Assembly: GCF_013178945.1 (NCBI RefSeq)
Contig: NZ_JABFDM010000003.1
Span: 434,001 to 498,000 of the forward strand
Length of the DNA: 64,000 nucleotides
Source: Bradyrhizobium aeschynomenes
GTDB taxonomy: Bacteria; Pseudomonadota; Alphaproteobacteria; Rhizobiales; Xanthobacteraceae
Direction: 5' to 3'
The position numbers were made by a program, and so were the translations under genes. Shown piece after piece: positions 46,878 to 55,725 of this stretch (the first letter of the stretch is position 1; each line of letters opens with the position of its first letter). The notes beneath the pieces were generated by a model. That model was not told the DNA's origin. It worked only from the letters and a program-made list of their open reading frames with translations, and searched no databases.

Positions 46878-48071
46878 ATGCTCAACAGTCTCGATCTCGA
46901 AGGCCGTCCCGAGGACACCAGGGTCGTCGTCGCCATGTCCGGCGGCGTGGACTCGTCGGTTACGGCTGCGCTGTTGAAGTCGGAAGGGTACGACGTCGTC
47001 GGCATCACCCTGCAGCTCTATGATCATGGCGCCGCGACCCATCGCAAGGGCGCCTGCTGCGCCGGCCAGGACATTCACGACGCCCGCAACGTCGCCGAGC
47101 GGCTCGGCATCCCGCATTACGTGCTGGACTATGAGGACCGTTTCCGCGAGTCGGTGATCGACAATTTCGCCGCCAGCTATGCGTCGGGCGAGACGCCGGT
47201 GCCGTGCATCGAGTGCAACCGCGCCATCAAGTTCGGCGATCTGCTGAAGACCGCGCGCGAGCTCGGCGCGTCCGTGCTCGCCACCGGCCATTACGTCGCC
47301 TCGCGGCGTCTGGCCGACGGATCGCGCGCGCTCACTTGCGCCGCCGATGCCGATCGCGATCAGAGCTATTTCCTGTTCGCGACCACGCGCGAGCAGCTCG
47401 ACTATCTGCGCTTTCCGCTCGGCGACATGACCAAGCCGGAGGTGCGCGAATTGGCGCGGCGCTTCGGCCTCGAGGTCGCCGACAAGCATGACAGCCAGGA
47501 CATCTGCTTCGTGCCGACCGGCCGCTATACCGACATCATCGGCAAGCTGCGGCCCAACGCGATGGAGCCCGGCGAGATCGTCGATCTCGACGGCCGCGTG
47601 CTCGGCGCGCATCAGGGCATCGCCAACTACACGATCGGCCAGCGCAAGGGACTCGGCATTGCGGCCGGCGCGCCGCTCTATGTCGTGAAGCTGGACGTCG
47701 CGACCCGACGCGTCGTGGTCGGCCCGCGCGAGGCGCTGCGCACGCACCGCATCACCTTGCGCGAGGTCAACTGGATCGGCGACGGCGCGCTCGATGCGGC
47801 GGTGCGCGATGGCCTCGAACTCTTCGTGCGGGTGCGCTCGACGCGTCCGCCGCAGCCGGCCTGGCTGCGTGGCGCCAACGGTCACTATGAGGTCGAACTG
47901 GTCGGCGGCGAGGAGGGCGTCTCGCCCGGTCAGGCCTGCGTGTTCTACGATGCTGCCTCCGGCCGCGCCCGCGTGCTCGGTGGCGGCTTCATCCAGAGCG
48001 CTGTTGCCGAGAGCAGCAGCGCGCGCGGCGCCGTCAGGCCGCAGCGCGTGGCCGAGCCGGTCCGCGGCTGA
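46878..48071 (+). CDS. mnmA: tRNA-specific 2-thiouridylase MnmA
   Basis: 397 residues. PP-loop SGGVDSS (21-27), the two catalytic cysteines Cys 113 (in '[15 protein letters not shown]') and Cys 210 (in '[11 protein letters not shown]'), plus '[14 protein letters not shown]', '[20 protein letters not shown]' and '[20 protein letters not shown]'. It thiolates U34 of tRNA Lys, Glu and Gln in the cytosol. The extra N-terminal 15 residues and the C-terminal tail after '[13 protein letters not shown]' are alphaproteobacterial variations. pmtA follows 27 bp later on the same strand. Confidence 0.97.
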   Translation: MLNSLDLEGRPEDTRVVVAMSGGVDSSVTAALLKSEGYDVVGITLQLYDHGAATHRKGACCAGQDIHDARNVAERLGIPHYVLDYEDRFRESVIDNFAASYASGETPVPCIECNRAIKFGDLLKTARELGASVLATGHYVASRRLADGSRALTCAADADRDQSYFLFATTREQLDYLRFPLGDMTKPEVRELARRFGLEVADKHDSQDICFVPTGRYTDIIGKLRPNAMEPGEIVDLDGRVLGAHQGIANYTIGQRKGLGIAAGAPLYVVKLDVATRRVVVGPREALRTHRITLREVNWIGDGALDAAVRDGLELFVRVRSTRPPQPAWLRGANGHYEVELVGGEEGVSPGQACVFYDAASGRARVLGGGFIQSAVAESSSARGAVRPQRVAEPVRG

Positions 48072-48098
48072 TCAGCTTTCATCATTCAGGGCAGGGGC

Positions 48099-48734
48099 AT
48101 GGGGGACATCGACCGCGCAGGGGTCGAAAAGGCCTACGAGCGCTGGGCGCCGATCTATGATCTGGTGTTCGGCAAGGTCTTCGATCAGGGGCGCCAATCG
48201 ACCATCGCGGAAGCCGATCGCATCGGCGGCCGCATTCTCGACGTCGGCGTCGGCACCGGGCTGTCGCTGTCGGACTATGCCCGCACGACGAAGATCTGCG
48301 GCGTCGACATCTCCGAGCCGATGCTGCGGCGGGCGCAGGCGCGCGTGCGCGAGCTGAAGCTCTTCAATGTCGAGACGCTCGCGGTGATGGATGCGAAGCA
48401 TCTCGCCTTTCCGAATGATTTCTTCGACGCCGTCGTGGCGCAATATGTGATCACGGCGGTGCCGGATCCCGAGGCGACGCTGGATGATTTCGTCCGCGTG
48501 CTGAAGCCGGGCGGCGAACTGATCCTCGTCAATCACATCGGTGCGGAGAGCGGCCCGCGCCGCGTTTTCGAGCTGGCCTTCGCGCCGATCGCGCGCCGGC
48601 TCGGCTGGCGGCCGGAATTCCCGTGGGCGCGGCTGGTGAACTGGGCGGCAAAGCATGGCGGGGTGACGCTCGCCGAGCGCCGGCCGATGCCGCCGCTCGG
48701 GCACTTCTCGCTGATCCGCTACCGCAAGGGCTGA
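48099..48734 (+). CDS. pmtA: Phosphatidylethanolamine N-methyltransferase, Rhodobacter type
   Basis: 211 residues. SAM-binding motif I 'ILDVGVGTGLSLSDY' near 44-58, 'GVDISEPMLRRAQARVREL', 'LAVMDAKHLAFPNDFFDAVV' and the family-specific 'VVAQYVITAVPDPEATLDDF' and 'RVLKPGGELILVNHIGAESG'. This order is that of the Rhodobacter-type PmtA, which methylates phosphatidylethanolamine to phosphatidylcholine, a lipid needed for symbiosis in rhizobia (family knowledge). Soluble or peripheral membrane enzyme. The assignment over a generic methyltransferase rests on the front 'AYERWAPIYDLVFGKVFDQG', typical of this group. Confidence 0.87.
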   Translation: MGDIDRAGVEKAYERWAPIYDLVFGKVFDQGRQSTIAEADRIGGRILDVGVGTGLSLSDYARTTKICGVDISEPMLRRAQARVRELKLFNVETLAVMDAKHLAFPNDFFDAVVAQYVITAVPDPEATLDDFVRVLKPGGELILVNHIGAESGPRRVFELAFAPIARRLGWRPEFPWARLVNWAAKHGGVTLAERRPMPPLGHFSLIRYRKG

Positions 48735-48797
48735 TCGCTTCCGGCCACTGAAGTCTTGGCCCAGGGAACGCGAACGCCGGGTTGGCGTTGCTCTGTC

Positions 48798-49148
48798 ATG
48801 AGCATCAGGCAGTCATTGTTCCTCTCCTTCGTGCTGGCCTCGGCCGCCACTGCGGCTCACGCCCAGGCACCCCCGACACCGGCCACGCCGCCGCAGGCGA
48901 CGGCGCCGGCTCCCAACGCGAATGCCGCCTGTGCCCCGAACGCGCGGGCGACGGCGACGCCGGACGGCATCACCACCGGCCGCGCCGGTGAGCCGTTGGG
49001 CGAGAAGCTCGCCAAGACCAATGGCGTGCTGTGTCCGCCGAGCGGCGTCGATCCGGAGATGCATGCGCCGACCCCGGAAGGCGGCACCACGCCGGTGATC
49101 CCGCCGCCCGGGACTCCCGGCGGCAATCCGAACCTGCAGCCGAAGTGA
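48798..49148 (+). CDS. Small exported Pro/Ala-rich protein
   Basis: 116 residues from ATG 48798. Signal peptide MSIRQSLFLSFVLASAATAA-HAQ followed by a Pro/Ala/Thr-rich mature chain with only two cysteines (AACAP and VLCPP) and the block 'TATPDGITTGRAGEPLGEKL'. Likely periplasmic or secreted and mostly disordered, with one possible disulfide. I do not recognise a family. It lies between pmtA and tRNA-Met with no evident operon partner. Confidence 0.65.
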   Translation: MSIRQSLFLSFVLASAATAAHAQAPPTPATPPQATAPAPNANAACAPNARATATPDGITTGRAGEPLGEKLAKTNGVLCPPSGVDPEMHAPTPEGGTTPVIPPPGTPGGNPNLQPK

Positions 49149-49288
49149 GCCGCTTCGTTGCATGATTCGCCGTGGGCGGCCTCGCGATGGACGACGCTGC
49201 AGCGCCGGCCCATGAGCTTGCCTCAAGGCCTTGACGAGTCGAATGGAATTCGCGCGGCGGGAAAACCGCTGCGGGCTGCGAGCTTTGC

Positions 49289-49317
49289 TTGACAGCGGCG
49301 GGAACGGCTCCTTATAT
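49289..49317 (+). promoter_or_regulatory. Sigma-70-type promoter of tRNA-Met
   Basis: TTGACA (49289-49294) and TTATAT (49312-49317) separated by exactly 17 bp: a near-consensus housekeeping promoter. Transcription would start near 49324, about 54 nt before the tRNA. It is the strongest promoter visible in the window and fits a stable RNA gene. Confidence 0.8.
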
Positions 49318-49377
49318 GCCGCCCGTTCACAAGGCCCGCCGCACTGTTTCGCCGGCCCCGCCTTGATCGGACACCGT

Positions 49378-49454
49378 GGCGGGGTAGCTCAGCTGGTTAG
49401 AGCACGGGAATCATAATCCTGGGGTCGGGGGTTCGAGTCCCTCCCCCGCTACCA
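49378..49454 (+). tRNA. tRNA-Met (CAT), elongator type
   Basis: 77 nt including an encoded CCA end. Acceptor GGCGGGG with CCCCGCT (first pair G-U), D arm GCTC/GAGC, anticodon stem CGGGA/TCCTG around loop ATCATAA (anticodon CAT), T arm with GTTCGAGT. The paired first base argues against initiator tRNA, which has an unpaired first base. A CAT anticodon can also belong to tRNA-Ile2 (lysidine-modified), but the sequence resembles alphaproteobacterial elongator tRNA-Met. The 3' half from about 49411 is also the 3' end of the antisense recombinase gene, so the tRNA is the attachment site of the element on its right. Confidence 0.93.
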
Positions 49455-51069
49455 CCTTTCCCCACACTCCCTTCACTCTGCTTGGGTAGGCCTCACCGCC
49501 AATCAGCGAGTTGAGACGGCCTTCAATTTCGACACAGACCCCGCCCGGGCGTGTGTCATCTCTCGACACCGTCACCGTCTCCACGAGATCTCGGATTGCT
49601 TCGGCAGCCTCCTCGTCACCTGCGCTCACACCTTTGCCGAGCACACTTTCGAGCCGCATCAATTGCTCTTCGTATCGCCTTAGAATGACGGGGTGGAGCG
49701 CGATCGGCTGCGGGGCGGGTGGCTGCCTTTGCAATTCGGCCATGATCCGCTTCCGATCGGCATCCAAAGCCGTGGACCGCGGGCCGAGAATCGAAGGATC
49801 TCCATGCCCCTTGGCAATTGCGTCAACCAGCCGATCGATCTCGCGGTTCAATTGCCCGAGTTGCTGTTCCAATCGCCCTCTTTTCGCGCTGGCTGAAGCT
49901 GCCAACCGCTTCCTCTCCTCCAGGTAAGTCGTCACATACTCCGCAATCACCTTCGGCGAGCGCATTTCGGCACGCAGACCGCCAAGAACCGCCCGCTCGA
50001 TCAAGTCGAGGTAGAAAGTCTTGGCGTCAGAACAGGTGCCGCTTTCCTTCGCTGCCGAGCATCGAACACGAACCCGCCCAGATTTGTCGCGGCCATTCGT
50101 TGACAGGCCCGACCCGCAGGCTGCGCAGCGCAGAAGGCCGGACAGCATCCTGCGGGGACGGCGCTGATAGCTCGGATGGGTGGAACTGCGTTCGCCCTTG
50201 CGTCTTTGTGCCGCCTCAAACAGGTCGGCGCTCACGATGGCAAGGTGTGGCACCTCGACAATCCGCCAATCGCTCTTTTGGTTTGGTCGAGAGAGGCGCT
50301 TGCCAGTGTCTGGATCCTTCACCATACGGACCTTGTTCCAGACGAGTCGCCCGACATAGAGCTCATTCTGCAGGATGCCCGAGCAGCGCATGCGGTTTCC
50401 GTTAATAGTCGAGGCATTCCACGATCGCCCACGCGGAGGCGGCACGTTTTCCCGGTTCAGGTCGTGTGCAATGTCTCGTGGCGTTCGACCGTCGACATAG
50501 TTCTGGAAGATCCGCTGCACGATCTTGGCTTCGGCCTCCACTATCGCCCGCTCTCCGCTCTTGCCGGCTACAGGCGTATAGCCATAGGTTACGCCCCCGC
50601 CGGCGAGACCTTGACTAACTCGGCCAGCCTGACCGCGTCGCACCTTGTGTGCATTGTCCTCACGGTAGAGCTGGCCAACCAATCCCCGTAGTCCGACAAG
50701 CACCGTGTTCACGACCCCCTCATGAACGGCTCTGATCTCGATACCGAGAAACGAGAGGCGCTTGTGGATGCCTGCGAGATCCTCCATGTCGCGTGACAAG
50801 CGGTCGAGTGCCTCCACGATCACGACTTCAAAACATCTGTCCCTTGCCTGATCAAGCAGCCGCAGAAGGCCGTCGCGTCCCATGACAGAACCGCCAGACC
50901 GCGCGCGATCTTCGTGAATATTGATGACCTCGAGGCCTTCGCGCTCCGCGTAGCTTTGACAAAGCGAAACTTGATCTTCAATCGATCGTTCGTTCTGCAG
51001 GTCTGTGGAGAAGCGAGCGTAAATTGCTGCCGTCTTCCTCTTCCCGTCGGGAAGCGATCTCGCGTTCAT
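49411..51069 (-). CDS. Large serine recombinase/integrase, C-terminus encoded inside tRNA-Met
   Basis: 552 residues from ATG at 51069. Resolvase domain with catalytic Ser 21 in 'AAIYARFSTDLQNERSIEDQ' and 'VVIVEALDRLSRDMEDLAGI'; recombinase domain about 190-290 ('GILQNELYVGRLVWNKVRMV'); zinc ribbon with CAAC and a later Cys pair ('VRCSAAKESGTC'); coiled coil about 370-450. The last residues 'GEGLEPPTPGL' and the stop are encoded by the antisense strand of the tRNA 3' half. Integration therefore rebuilds both tRNA and recombinase. It should catalyse insertion and excision of the element extending to the right. Confidence 0.93.
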   Translation of the reverse strand: MNARSLPDGKRKTAAIYARFSTDLQNERSIEDQVSLCQSYAEREGLEVINIHEDRARSGGSVMGRDGLLRLLDQARDRCFEVVIVEALDRLSRDMEDLAGIHKRLSFLGIEIRAVHEGVVNTVLVGLRGLVGQLYREDNAHKVRRGQAGRVSQGLAGGGVTYGYTPVAGKSGERAIVEAEAKIVQRIFQNYVDGRTPRDIAHDLNRENVPPPRGRSWNASTINGNRMRCSGILQNELYVGRLVWNKVRMVKDPDTGKRLSRPNQKSDWRIVEVPHLAIVSADLFEAAQRRKGERSSTHPSYQRRPRRMLSGLLRCAACGSGLSTNGRDKSGRVRVRCSAAKESGTCSDAKTFYLDLIERAVLGGLRAEMRSPKVIAEYVTTYLEERKRLAASASAKRGRLEQQLGQLNREIDRLVDAIAKGHGDPSILGPRSTALDADRKRIMAELQRQPPAPQPIALHPVILRRYEEQLMRLESVLGKGVSAGDEEAAEAIRDLVETVTVSRDDTRPGGVCVEIEGRLNSLIGGEAYPSRVKGVWGKVVAGEGLEPPTPGL

Positions 51070-51343
51070 GATCTTCCCTCGCTGCTATCCGAGCAAGTGC
51101 GCGTGCGAGACGCAAGATCGCTCTATCTGGAGTCGCCGGCAAGGACCATTTGCGATCACGGGTCCGCACGGTCGTGCTCCAGGATGTTGCACGCGTAAGG
51201 AGCCCCGTCGTCTTCGGCGGGGCACACCTCGCAAATATCGACCGCGCTGATCATGCTCCATGGTTATGCTAACGGAGTAGGCGAGAGGAATGTTTGCCCA
51301 GATCGAGCCGTAAAGCTGGATGCCACAGCGAAGAAAAAGAAGT

Positions 51344-51805
51344 TCAGTCCTGCAGCATGATGGCCGGGACGGGGGTGCCCGCCACCTCACAGACCGCCTC
51401 GATGAGCAGGCGAACCGCTTTGGCATGCCAATCGATTTGGTCGATCGGCTTGTCCCAGTACTCTGACACGACGTGGGCAGTGTGACGTGCCTTCACGCCC
51501 AATCCGGCTATGCTACGAGCAGGCACTGTCATGAGTGCATGTTCGACGGGATACAGCTTTGCCAGGATGTCCTCGACCTCAGCTCGATGGGACCTCGCTT
51601 GTTCATTTTGCATCCTGGCAAGTTCATCCAGGAGCGCCGTCAACTGCGCTTCCAAAGTGAGCAACCTTTGGTCATCGGCCGCAGACGACGCGATTGCAGC
51701 TGAGCTCTCCTGCGCGTTCTGGACGGCATCGCTCTCTCCGACGGTCTGATTTCCCATGGTGGAGCCTCCAATCGAGCGCGCATTCGCGTCCGCCTGTTGA
51801 GCCAT
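51344..51805 (-). CDS. Hypothetical protein with coiled-coil segment
   Basis: 153 residues (an internal ATG at codon 17 is an alternative start). Front 45 residues are Ala/Ser/Gln-rich; about 45-80 is a predicted coiled coil ('LLTLEAQLTALLDELARMQN'); the rest ('HRAEVEDILAKLYPVEHALM', 'HVVSEYWDKPIDQIDWHAKA') is folded and Trp/His-bearing. No known family recognised. It is divergent from the XRE regulator, with operator-like palindromes in the 60-bp gap, so it is probably the main target of that regulator. Confidence 0.6.
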   Translation of the reverse strand: MAQQADANARSIGGSTMGNQTVGESDAVQNAQESSAAIASSAADDQRLLTLEAQLTALLDELARMQNEQARSHRAEVEDILAKLYPVEHALMTVPARSIAGLGVKARHTAHVVSEYWDKPIDQIDWHAKAVRLLIEAVCEVAGTPVPAIMLQD

Positions 51806-51814
51806 CTGGCTTTG

Positions 51815-51846
51815 TTGAGTATACTCAATTGATGGGTATGCTCAAC
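51815..51846. promoter_or_regulatory. Palindromic operators in XRE divergent gap
   Basis: TTGAGTATACTCAA (51815-51828) is a perfect 14-bp palindrome. A second, degenerate copy follows at once (ttgatgggtatgctcaa, to about 51846) sharing TTGA and GTAT-CTCAA. Two operators of one shape between an XRE-family gene and a divergent gene suggest autorepression and switch-type control (inference). Confidence 0.6.
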
Positions 51847-51865
51847 AGGCCGCATTCGTTCACGA

Positions 51866-52075
51866 ATGAACGATTTGCGAGATACTGTTGCTCGGAATTT
51901 GCGTCGCCTCCGAACGGGAAAGGGCTGGACGCAGGAGGAGCTCGCGTTCCGAGCAAAAGTCGACCGGAGCTATGTCAGTCAACTGGAGACGGGGGTGTAC
52001 AGCGCATCTGTGACGATGCTCGGTAAGCTGTCAAAGGCGCTCGGCGTCGATCCCAGCGAATTCCTAAAACCTTGA
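51866..52075 (+). CDS. XRE-family transcriptional regulator
   Basis: 69 residues, essentially one helix-turn-helix domain: 'VARNLRRLRTGKGWTQEELA', 'FRAKVDRSYVSQLETGVYSA', 'SVTMLGKLSKALGVDPSEFL'. This is the Cro/C1-type fold without a dimerisation or sensing domain, as in controller proteins of restriction systems and small phage regulators. It stands divergent from the coiled-coil hypothetical gene with two palindromes between them. No restriction-modification genes are seen nearby, so it is more likely an island regulator. Confidence 0.85.
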   Translation: MNDLRDTVARNLRRLRTGKGWTQEELAFRAKVDRSYVSQLETGVYSASVTMLGKLSKALGVDPSEFLKP

Positions 52076-52290
52076 CCAGAGCCTGGTACTCGTGTCGCTG
52101 GGGTGCTCTGGAAGAACATTCAGGCGGAGTTGGTCGAACCGTTCACAGGGCGAGGCTGTCGCCTTTCTCAAACAGCAAGACTATAGGTCGACCTTCCTGC
52201 GAAGTCTGCATTATCCCACCGCGTACCAACTAACGTATTGGGATGATTGTGCATGAGCGTAGCGCCGCAGCTATCTAATTGATGTAGTGT

Positions 52291-52306
52291 CGATTTTCGA
52301 AAATCG
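52291..52306. repeat. 16-bp perfect palindrome near excisionase gene
   Basis: CGATTTTCGAAAATCG is self-complementary over 16 bp. It is followed by two copies of gtggggacgg (about 52315-52340). The pair of features lies 55 bp after the end of the excisionase-like gene (minus strand) and could be a protein-binding site; the function is unknown. Confidence 0.45.
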
Positions 52307-52359
52307 TCGACCTGGTGGGGACGGGGAGTGGGGACGGTAGCGCGTGACGAACGTGATCA

Positions 52360-52590
52360 TCATCCTTGATCAGACTCGGTCACGATCAGTCGTCTAGACG
52401 CACGACACGCCACCATGTTTCGCTTGTCCCAGGCGTCGAGTTGATCAATCGGATAGAGGACCGCTTTGCCGATTTTGACGAAGGCCGGCCCGACACGCAT
52501 GGCTCGCCAATTCCGCAGCGTCCCTACGCTCACTGCTCCGCGATAGCGCTCCGAGACTTCCTCAGCAGTCAGATACTTTCGATCTCCCAT
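52360..52590 (-). CDS. AlpA/excisionase-like helix-turn-helix protein
   Basis: 76 residues from ATG at 52590 (MGDRKYLTAEEVSERYRGAV); a 25-residue longer frame is not supported. The winged-helix fold of the HTH_17/AlpA family is seen in 'YLTAEEVSERYRGAVSVGTL', 'RNWRAMRVGPAFVKIGKAV' and 'LYPIDQLDAWDKRNMV'. Such proteins bend DNA during excision or regulate island integrases. Located 1.3 kb from the recombinase, as expected for a mobile element directionality factor. Confidence 0.8.
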   Translation of the reverse strand: MGDRKYLTAEEVSERYRGAVSVGTLRNWRAMRVGPAFVKIGKAVLYPIDQLDAWDKRNMVACRASRRLIVTESDQG

Positions 52591-52973
52591 GCTGTCACTC
52601 CAGATCACAATGGGCCCGATCGAGCATTTATGATCCCGGTCAGACATAGAACCTGGATGAATCATGGGTAGTGCGAGGGACGGTGAACGGCGGCGAATAG
52701 GCGTCCATTAGGTCGGCGCCGCTGACGTCGGCTATGCATCCGACAGTGACACTCGGTCCGACGAGTCGTGTTGTCAGGGGGCCGGGCCGCAAGCTGCCGT
52801 CGATGCACCCGACCGAGAAGGTCCGATAAGGGCGAATTGCGGAGGTGACGGGCGGCGCGGCCGGGCCGTAAATGGCCTGGAGCCTGCCGACTTGCGGCGT
52901 TGCATCAAGTCGGCAACTATCCGCGGTACACCGGCCGTGACGCTAGCTTGTTCGGTAAGGCAGCACGTGACCC
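52591..52973. other. 383-bp gap within the island
   Basis: No supported gene. Composition is lower in GC than the backbone. It contains the leader of the excisionase-like gene on the left; on the right it abuts the 3' end of a membrane protein gene. Open frames here are short, with poor codon use and no ribosome site. Confidence 0.45.
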
Positions 52974-53447
52974 TTAGCGGACGCTCTCTGCAGGCACAGT
53001 CTTCGCGGATGATCGCAGCCATCTATCTAAGAAATATAGCGGCAACATTCCGAAGCAGTGAATTATTACTCCGACCAAAAGGGGAATAGCACCATAAGTC
53101 AGGCCCAAAATGAAAGCTATCGGAGCGAAAATCAGCGTGAGGAGGGAAATAGCGGCCAGGAGCGTGAAAAAAATGCAGATCGGAGTGCCGACGAAATAAC
53201 GGATGAGCATGCCTTCATCAAATGTGTTCCGCCTTCGTACTACGCTCATGGCCTGACCAAAAGCGATGGGAAACGCGATGAATGGAGTTAGTGCCGGAAG
53301 CAACTCCAAGATGTCGCGCTCAATGCGCACCACGGACGTGTAAAGCTCTGGATAGAGCGGCCGGATCATGAGCACGGCCAGCGATGCCACGGCTGTCGTC
53401 CAGATCGTCAGATAAGCAACGATGATGGCCTTCATTCCCACTTTCAT
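52974..53447 (-). CDS. Four-helix membrane protein, unknown function
   Basis: 157 residues from ATG at 53447 (the frame opens 12 codons earlier at 53483). Four hydrophobic segments: 'IIVAYLTIWTTAVASLAVLM', 'LLPALTPFIAFPIAFGQAMS', 'YFVGTPICIFFTLLAAISLL', 'FILGLTYGAIPLLVGVIIHC'. Loops contain 'RIERDILELLPA' and 'RRRNTFDEGMLIRY'. No named family. Codon use is less GC-rich than the backbone, consistent with island cargo. Nothing upstream suggests a partner gene. Confidence 0.6.
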   Translation of the reverse strand: MKVGMKAIIVAYLTIWTTAVASLAVLMIRPLYPELYTSVVRIERDILELLPALTPFIAFPIAFGQAMSVVRRRNTFDEGMLIRYFVGTPICIFFTLLAAISLLTLIFAPIAFILGLTYGAIPLLVGVIIHCFGMLPLYFLDRWLRSSAKTVPAESVR

Positions 53448-54955
53448 CGCCGGAAAACCTCGCCTAGCTCCGCATGATAGCACGTCCGTCCTCTTGGTTG
53501 CACTGCTCCTTCAGAACAGGTTTGCAGACTATTAACGAATTCGGCTCTTGGCCCGTGGCTGCCGCCCCCAGGATGTCCGCGCGAACGGTAGGGACCAGAG
53601 GTAACCCGGACATCGTGATCCAGCCCGGTTCGATCGTGAGTACGAGCAACCTTCCAAGTCCGTAATGGGCTGTTCGCGTCGTGCCGACCACCGACCCGCC
53701 ACGTCTGGTCTGCCCCAATCAACGGACATATTCCGATACTGACCAGGTTGAAAACGAGCCGCGCGCGGGCGCGCGTATTTCGAAAGCGCGACCTAGACCG
53801 CGCGAGAGCGCCAGCTTGGAAGGGTTTCGGTGGCTGAATACACTCAAGGCCCATTCGGACATAATGCGGCTTGAAGCACGATTGAACCGCAATGGCTTTT
53901 CCCGCAGGTCCGAATTGGGAGAAGCCCCCAGGTCGACGCCCTCACCCCACGGATCCTGGGCTGGAGGCGGTCAGTTTTGCCAGAAAAATGACTCCGAACT
54001 AACGAGCATCCTGAGACGTGTGGGGGGGGCGAGTCAGGGGTCCGCTACATCGCTTGTCCACTCTTCGGAAGTCCCGGTCTATTTCGGCGTGCAGCGGTAC
54101 GCCAGGCGAGCGGGGTTGCCGGAGGGCAACATGCGACTGCCGAACGGCCACCTTGGGGAGGCGAATGCCCGAAAAAGGACGGCCGAGACCACAGACTCCG
54201 ACCTCGCGAGAACATTGAGCAATCGCAGCAATCAGCACATCATAGAATTTTGCGGCAGCGCTCCACAGGACAGTCAAGCCTACCGCTACGATGCTTGCCG
54301 ACACCACTCGGAGTTCGCCACATCGCAAGCCATCTATCGACTACTATCGGCTCTCTGCGCGCCATTCTAGGTCAGACACCCTAACCGAAATCACGGCCCA
54401 AAGTACAGTCAGCGTCGGCCTCGAAGATCGGACATCTACGCGAACGGGCAAAGTCTGGACTGCATCAGCAATCCTCCAACCACCGGAGGATAGATATGAC
54501 CAAGAAGCCAAAGCCACATAAGCGTCCTACTGATGCCGTATCAGGATGACGACCATTCGAGACCTTGTAGGGTATTCCGGCCCCGCAACCGTGCTGACCG
54601 GCCCCACGAACGATCAGACGGCATGAACTCCGGCTTATTTTCCCGCTGTGAAATAGCACGATCTACGAAACGGAGAAGCGCGGCAAGTTCCCATGAAGGT
54701 TCAATCTCACGCGCCGATGCGTCGTGTGGGACCTGGAGGAGGTCGAGGCAGGGCTAGAACAACGCCGACGGACCTACCTCAAAGGCCGCGCGAAGATCGC
54801 ACCAGGGCCGGACGTTCATCAGCGCAGGACCCGCCCTGTGAAATCGCCGATTGATTGAACGACCGAAAGCTATCGCGCCATCTCCGGCGCAGTAGCCCAG
54901 ATCAGGGGTAAGCTCATTATTTGTCGCGTCGGCCGAATGCAGCACTTCAACTGCA
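53448..54955. other. 1.5-kb gene-poor stretch
   Basis: I find no gene that can be supported. A frame at 53681-54370 (plus strand, 229 codons) gives a polar, repeat-free, Arg/Ser-rich chain with no domain; it looks like an open frame by chance or a decayed gene. Several minus-strand frames overlap it. The stretch near 53560-53720 (aacccggacatcgtgatcc, then cgtaatgggctgttcgcgtc) resembles non-coding tails I associate with decayed genes in Bradyrhizobium, but I cannot name it. Treated as debris between island modules. Confidence 0.5.
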
Positions 54956-55669
54956 TCACAGTGAAAGCTTGCCGATCGAGGCCCCTCCATCCACATGCAG
55001 CGTCTGACCGGTCATGAAGGCCGCGTCGTCGGATAGAAGAAAGGCCGCTGCCGCAGCGATTTCCTCCGGCCTGCCGAAACGGCGCATCGGAACTCCGGCG
55101 AGATAGCGCGCTTCCCCCTCGCTTCCAGGGGCGTTGTTCGCCCTGAACAGCTCGGTCTCGGTCGGTCCCGGCGAAACGGCGTTGATGGTGATACCTGTCG
55201 CGGCAAGCTCCAGGGCCCAGCTGCGGGTGAAGCTCACGAGCGCAGCCTTGGCCGCCGCATAGCTCGTGCGCTCGACGCTGCCGAGCACGGTGAGGCTGGA
55301 GATATTGACGACCCTTCCCCATCCGCGTGAGCGCATGCCCGGAAGGGCTGTCTGCGTCGCGACCAGCGCCGGATGCAGGTTGACGCGCATGACTTCCTCG
55401 AGCGTCGAGACAGCGATATCGCCAAGGGGTGCCGCACGCACGAGGCCGACATTGTTGACGACGCCGTCGACTTCGGCCTCCCGGATGATCGCGGCGAGCC
55501 TGTCGCCAGAGGCCGGATCGGCGAGGTCGAGGAGATGCAATTCACCGGGGAACCCTTCCGACGCGTTGCGCGCGATGCCGACGATGGCATGTCCCTGTTT
55601 TGCGAGGCGGAGTGACAGTGCGAGGCCGATGCCCTTGCTGGCGCCGGTGATCAGGAAGGTTCTCTTCAT
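54956..55669 (-). CDS. SDR-family oxidoreductase
   Basis: 237 residues. NAD(P)-binding TGASKGIG (8-15), 'VVNNVGLVRAAPLGDIAVST', catalytic Ser in 'VVNISSLTVLGSVERT' and YAAAK (Tyr and Lys), then 'NAVSPGPTETELF' and 'TGQTLHVDGGASIG'. A classical SDR; an Arg (IARNASE) after strand 2 suggests NADP preference. Reduces or oxidises an alcohol/ketone; substrate unknown. It is the last gene of a four-gene minus-strand set (GST, beta-diketonase-like, peroxiredoxin-like, SDR), so a role in the same carbonyl chemistry is plausible. Confidence 0.93.
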   Translation of the reverse strand: MKRTFLITGASKGIGLALSLRLAKQGHAIVGIARNASEGFPGELHLLDLADPASGDRLAAIIREAEVDGVVNNVGLVRAAPLGDIAVSTLEEVMRVNLHPALVATQTALPGMRSRGWGRVVNISSLTVLGSVERTSYAAAKAALVSFTRSWALELAATGITINAVSPGPTETELFRANNAPGSEGEARYLAGVPMRRFGRPEEIAAAAAFLLSDDAAFMTGQTLHVDGGASIGKLSL

Positions 55670-55725
55670 GAGATATCCTTTCGGCCCCGCTGCTTGTGGG
55701 TGGGGCCTATTTGAGCGGGTTTAGA

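Noticed and set aside
49378-49454. Initiator tRNA-Met
   Set aside because: The first acceptor position is paired (G-U), unlike the mismatched first base of initiator tRNA; sequence looks like elongator Met.
53681-54370. Plus-strand frame of 229 codons in the island
   Set aside because: Polar, no domain, no ribosome site, competing frames on the other strand. Possible decayed gene, not callable.
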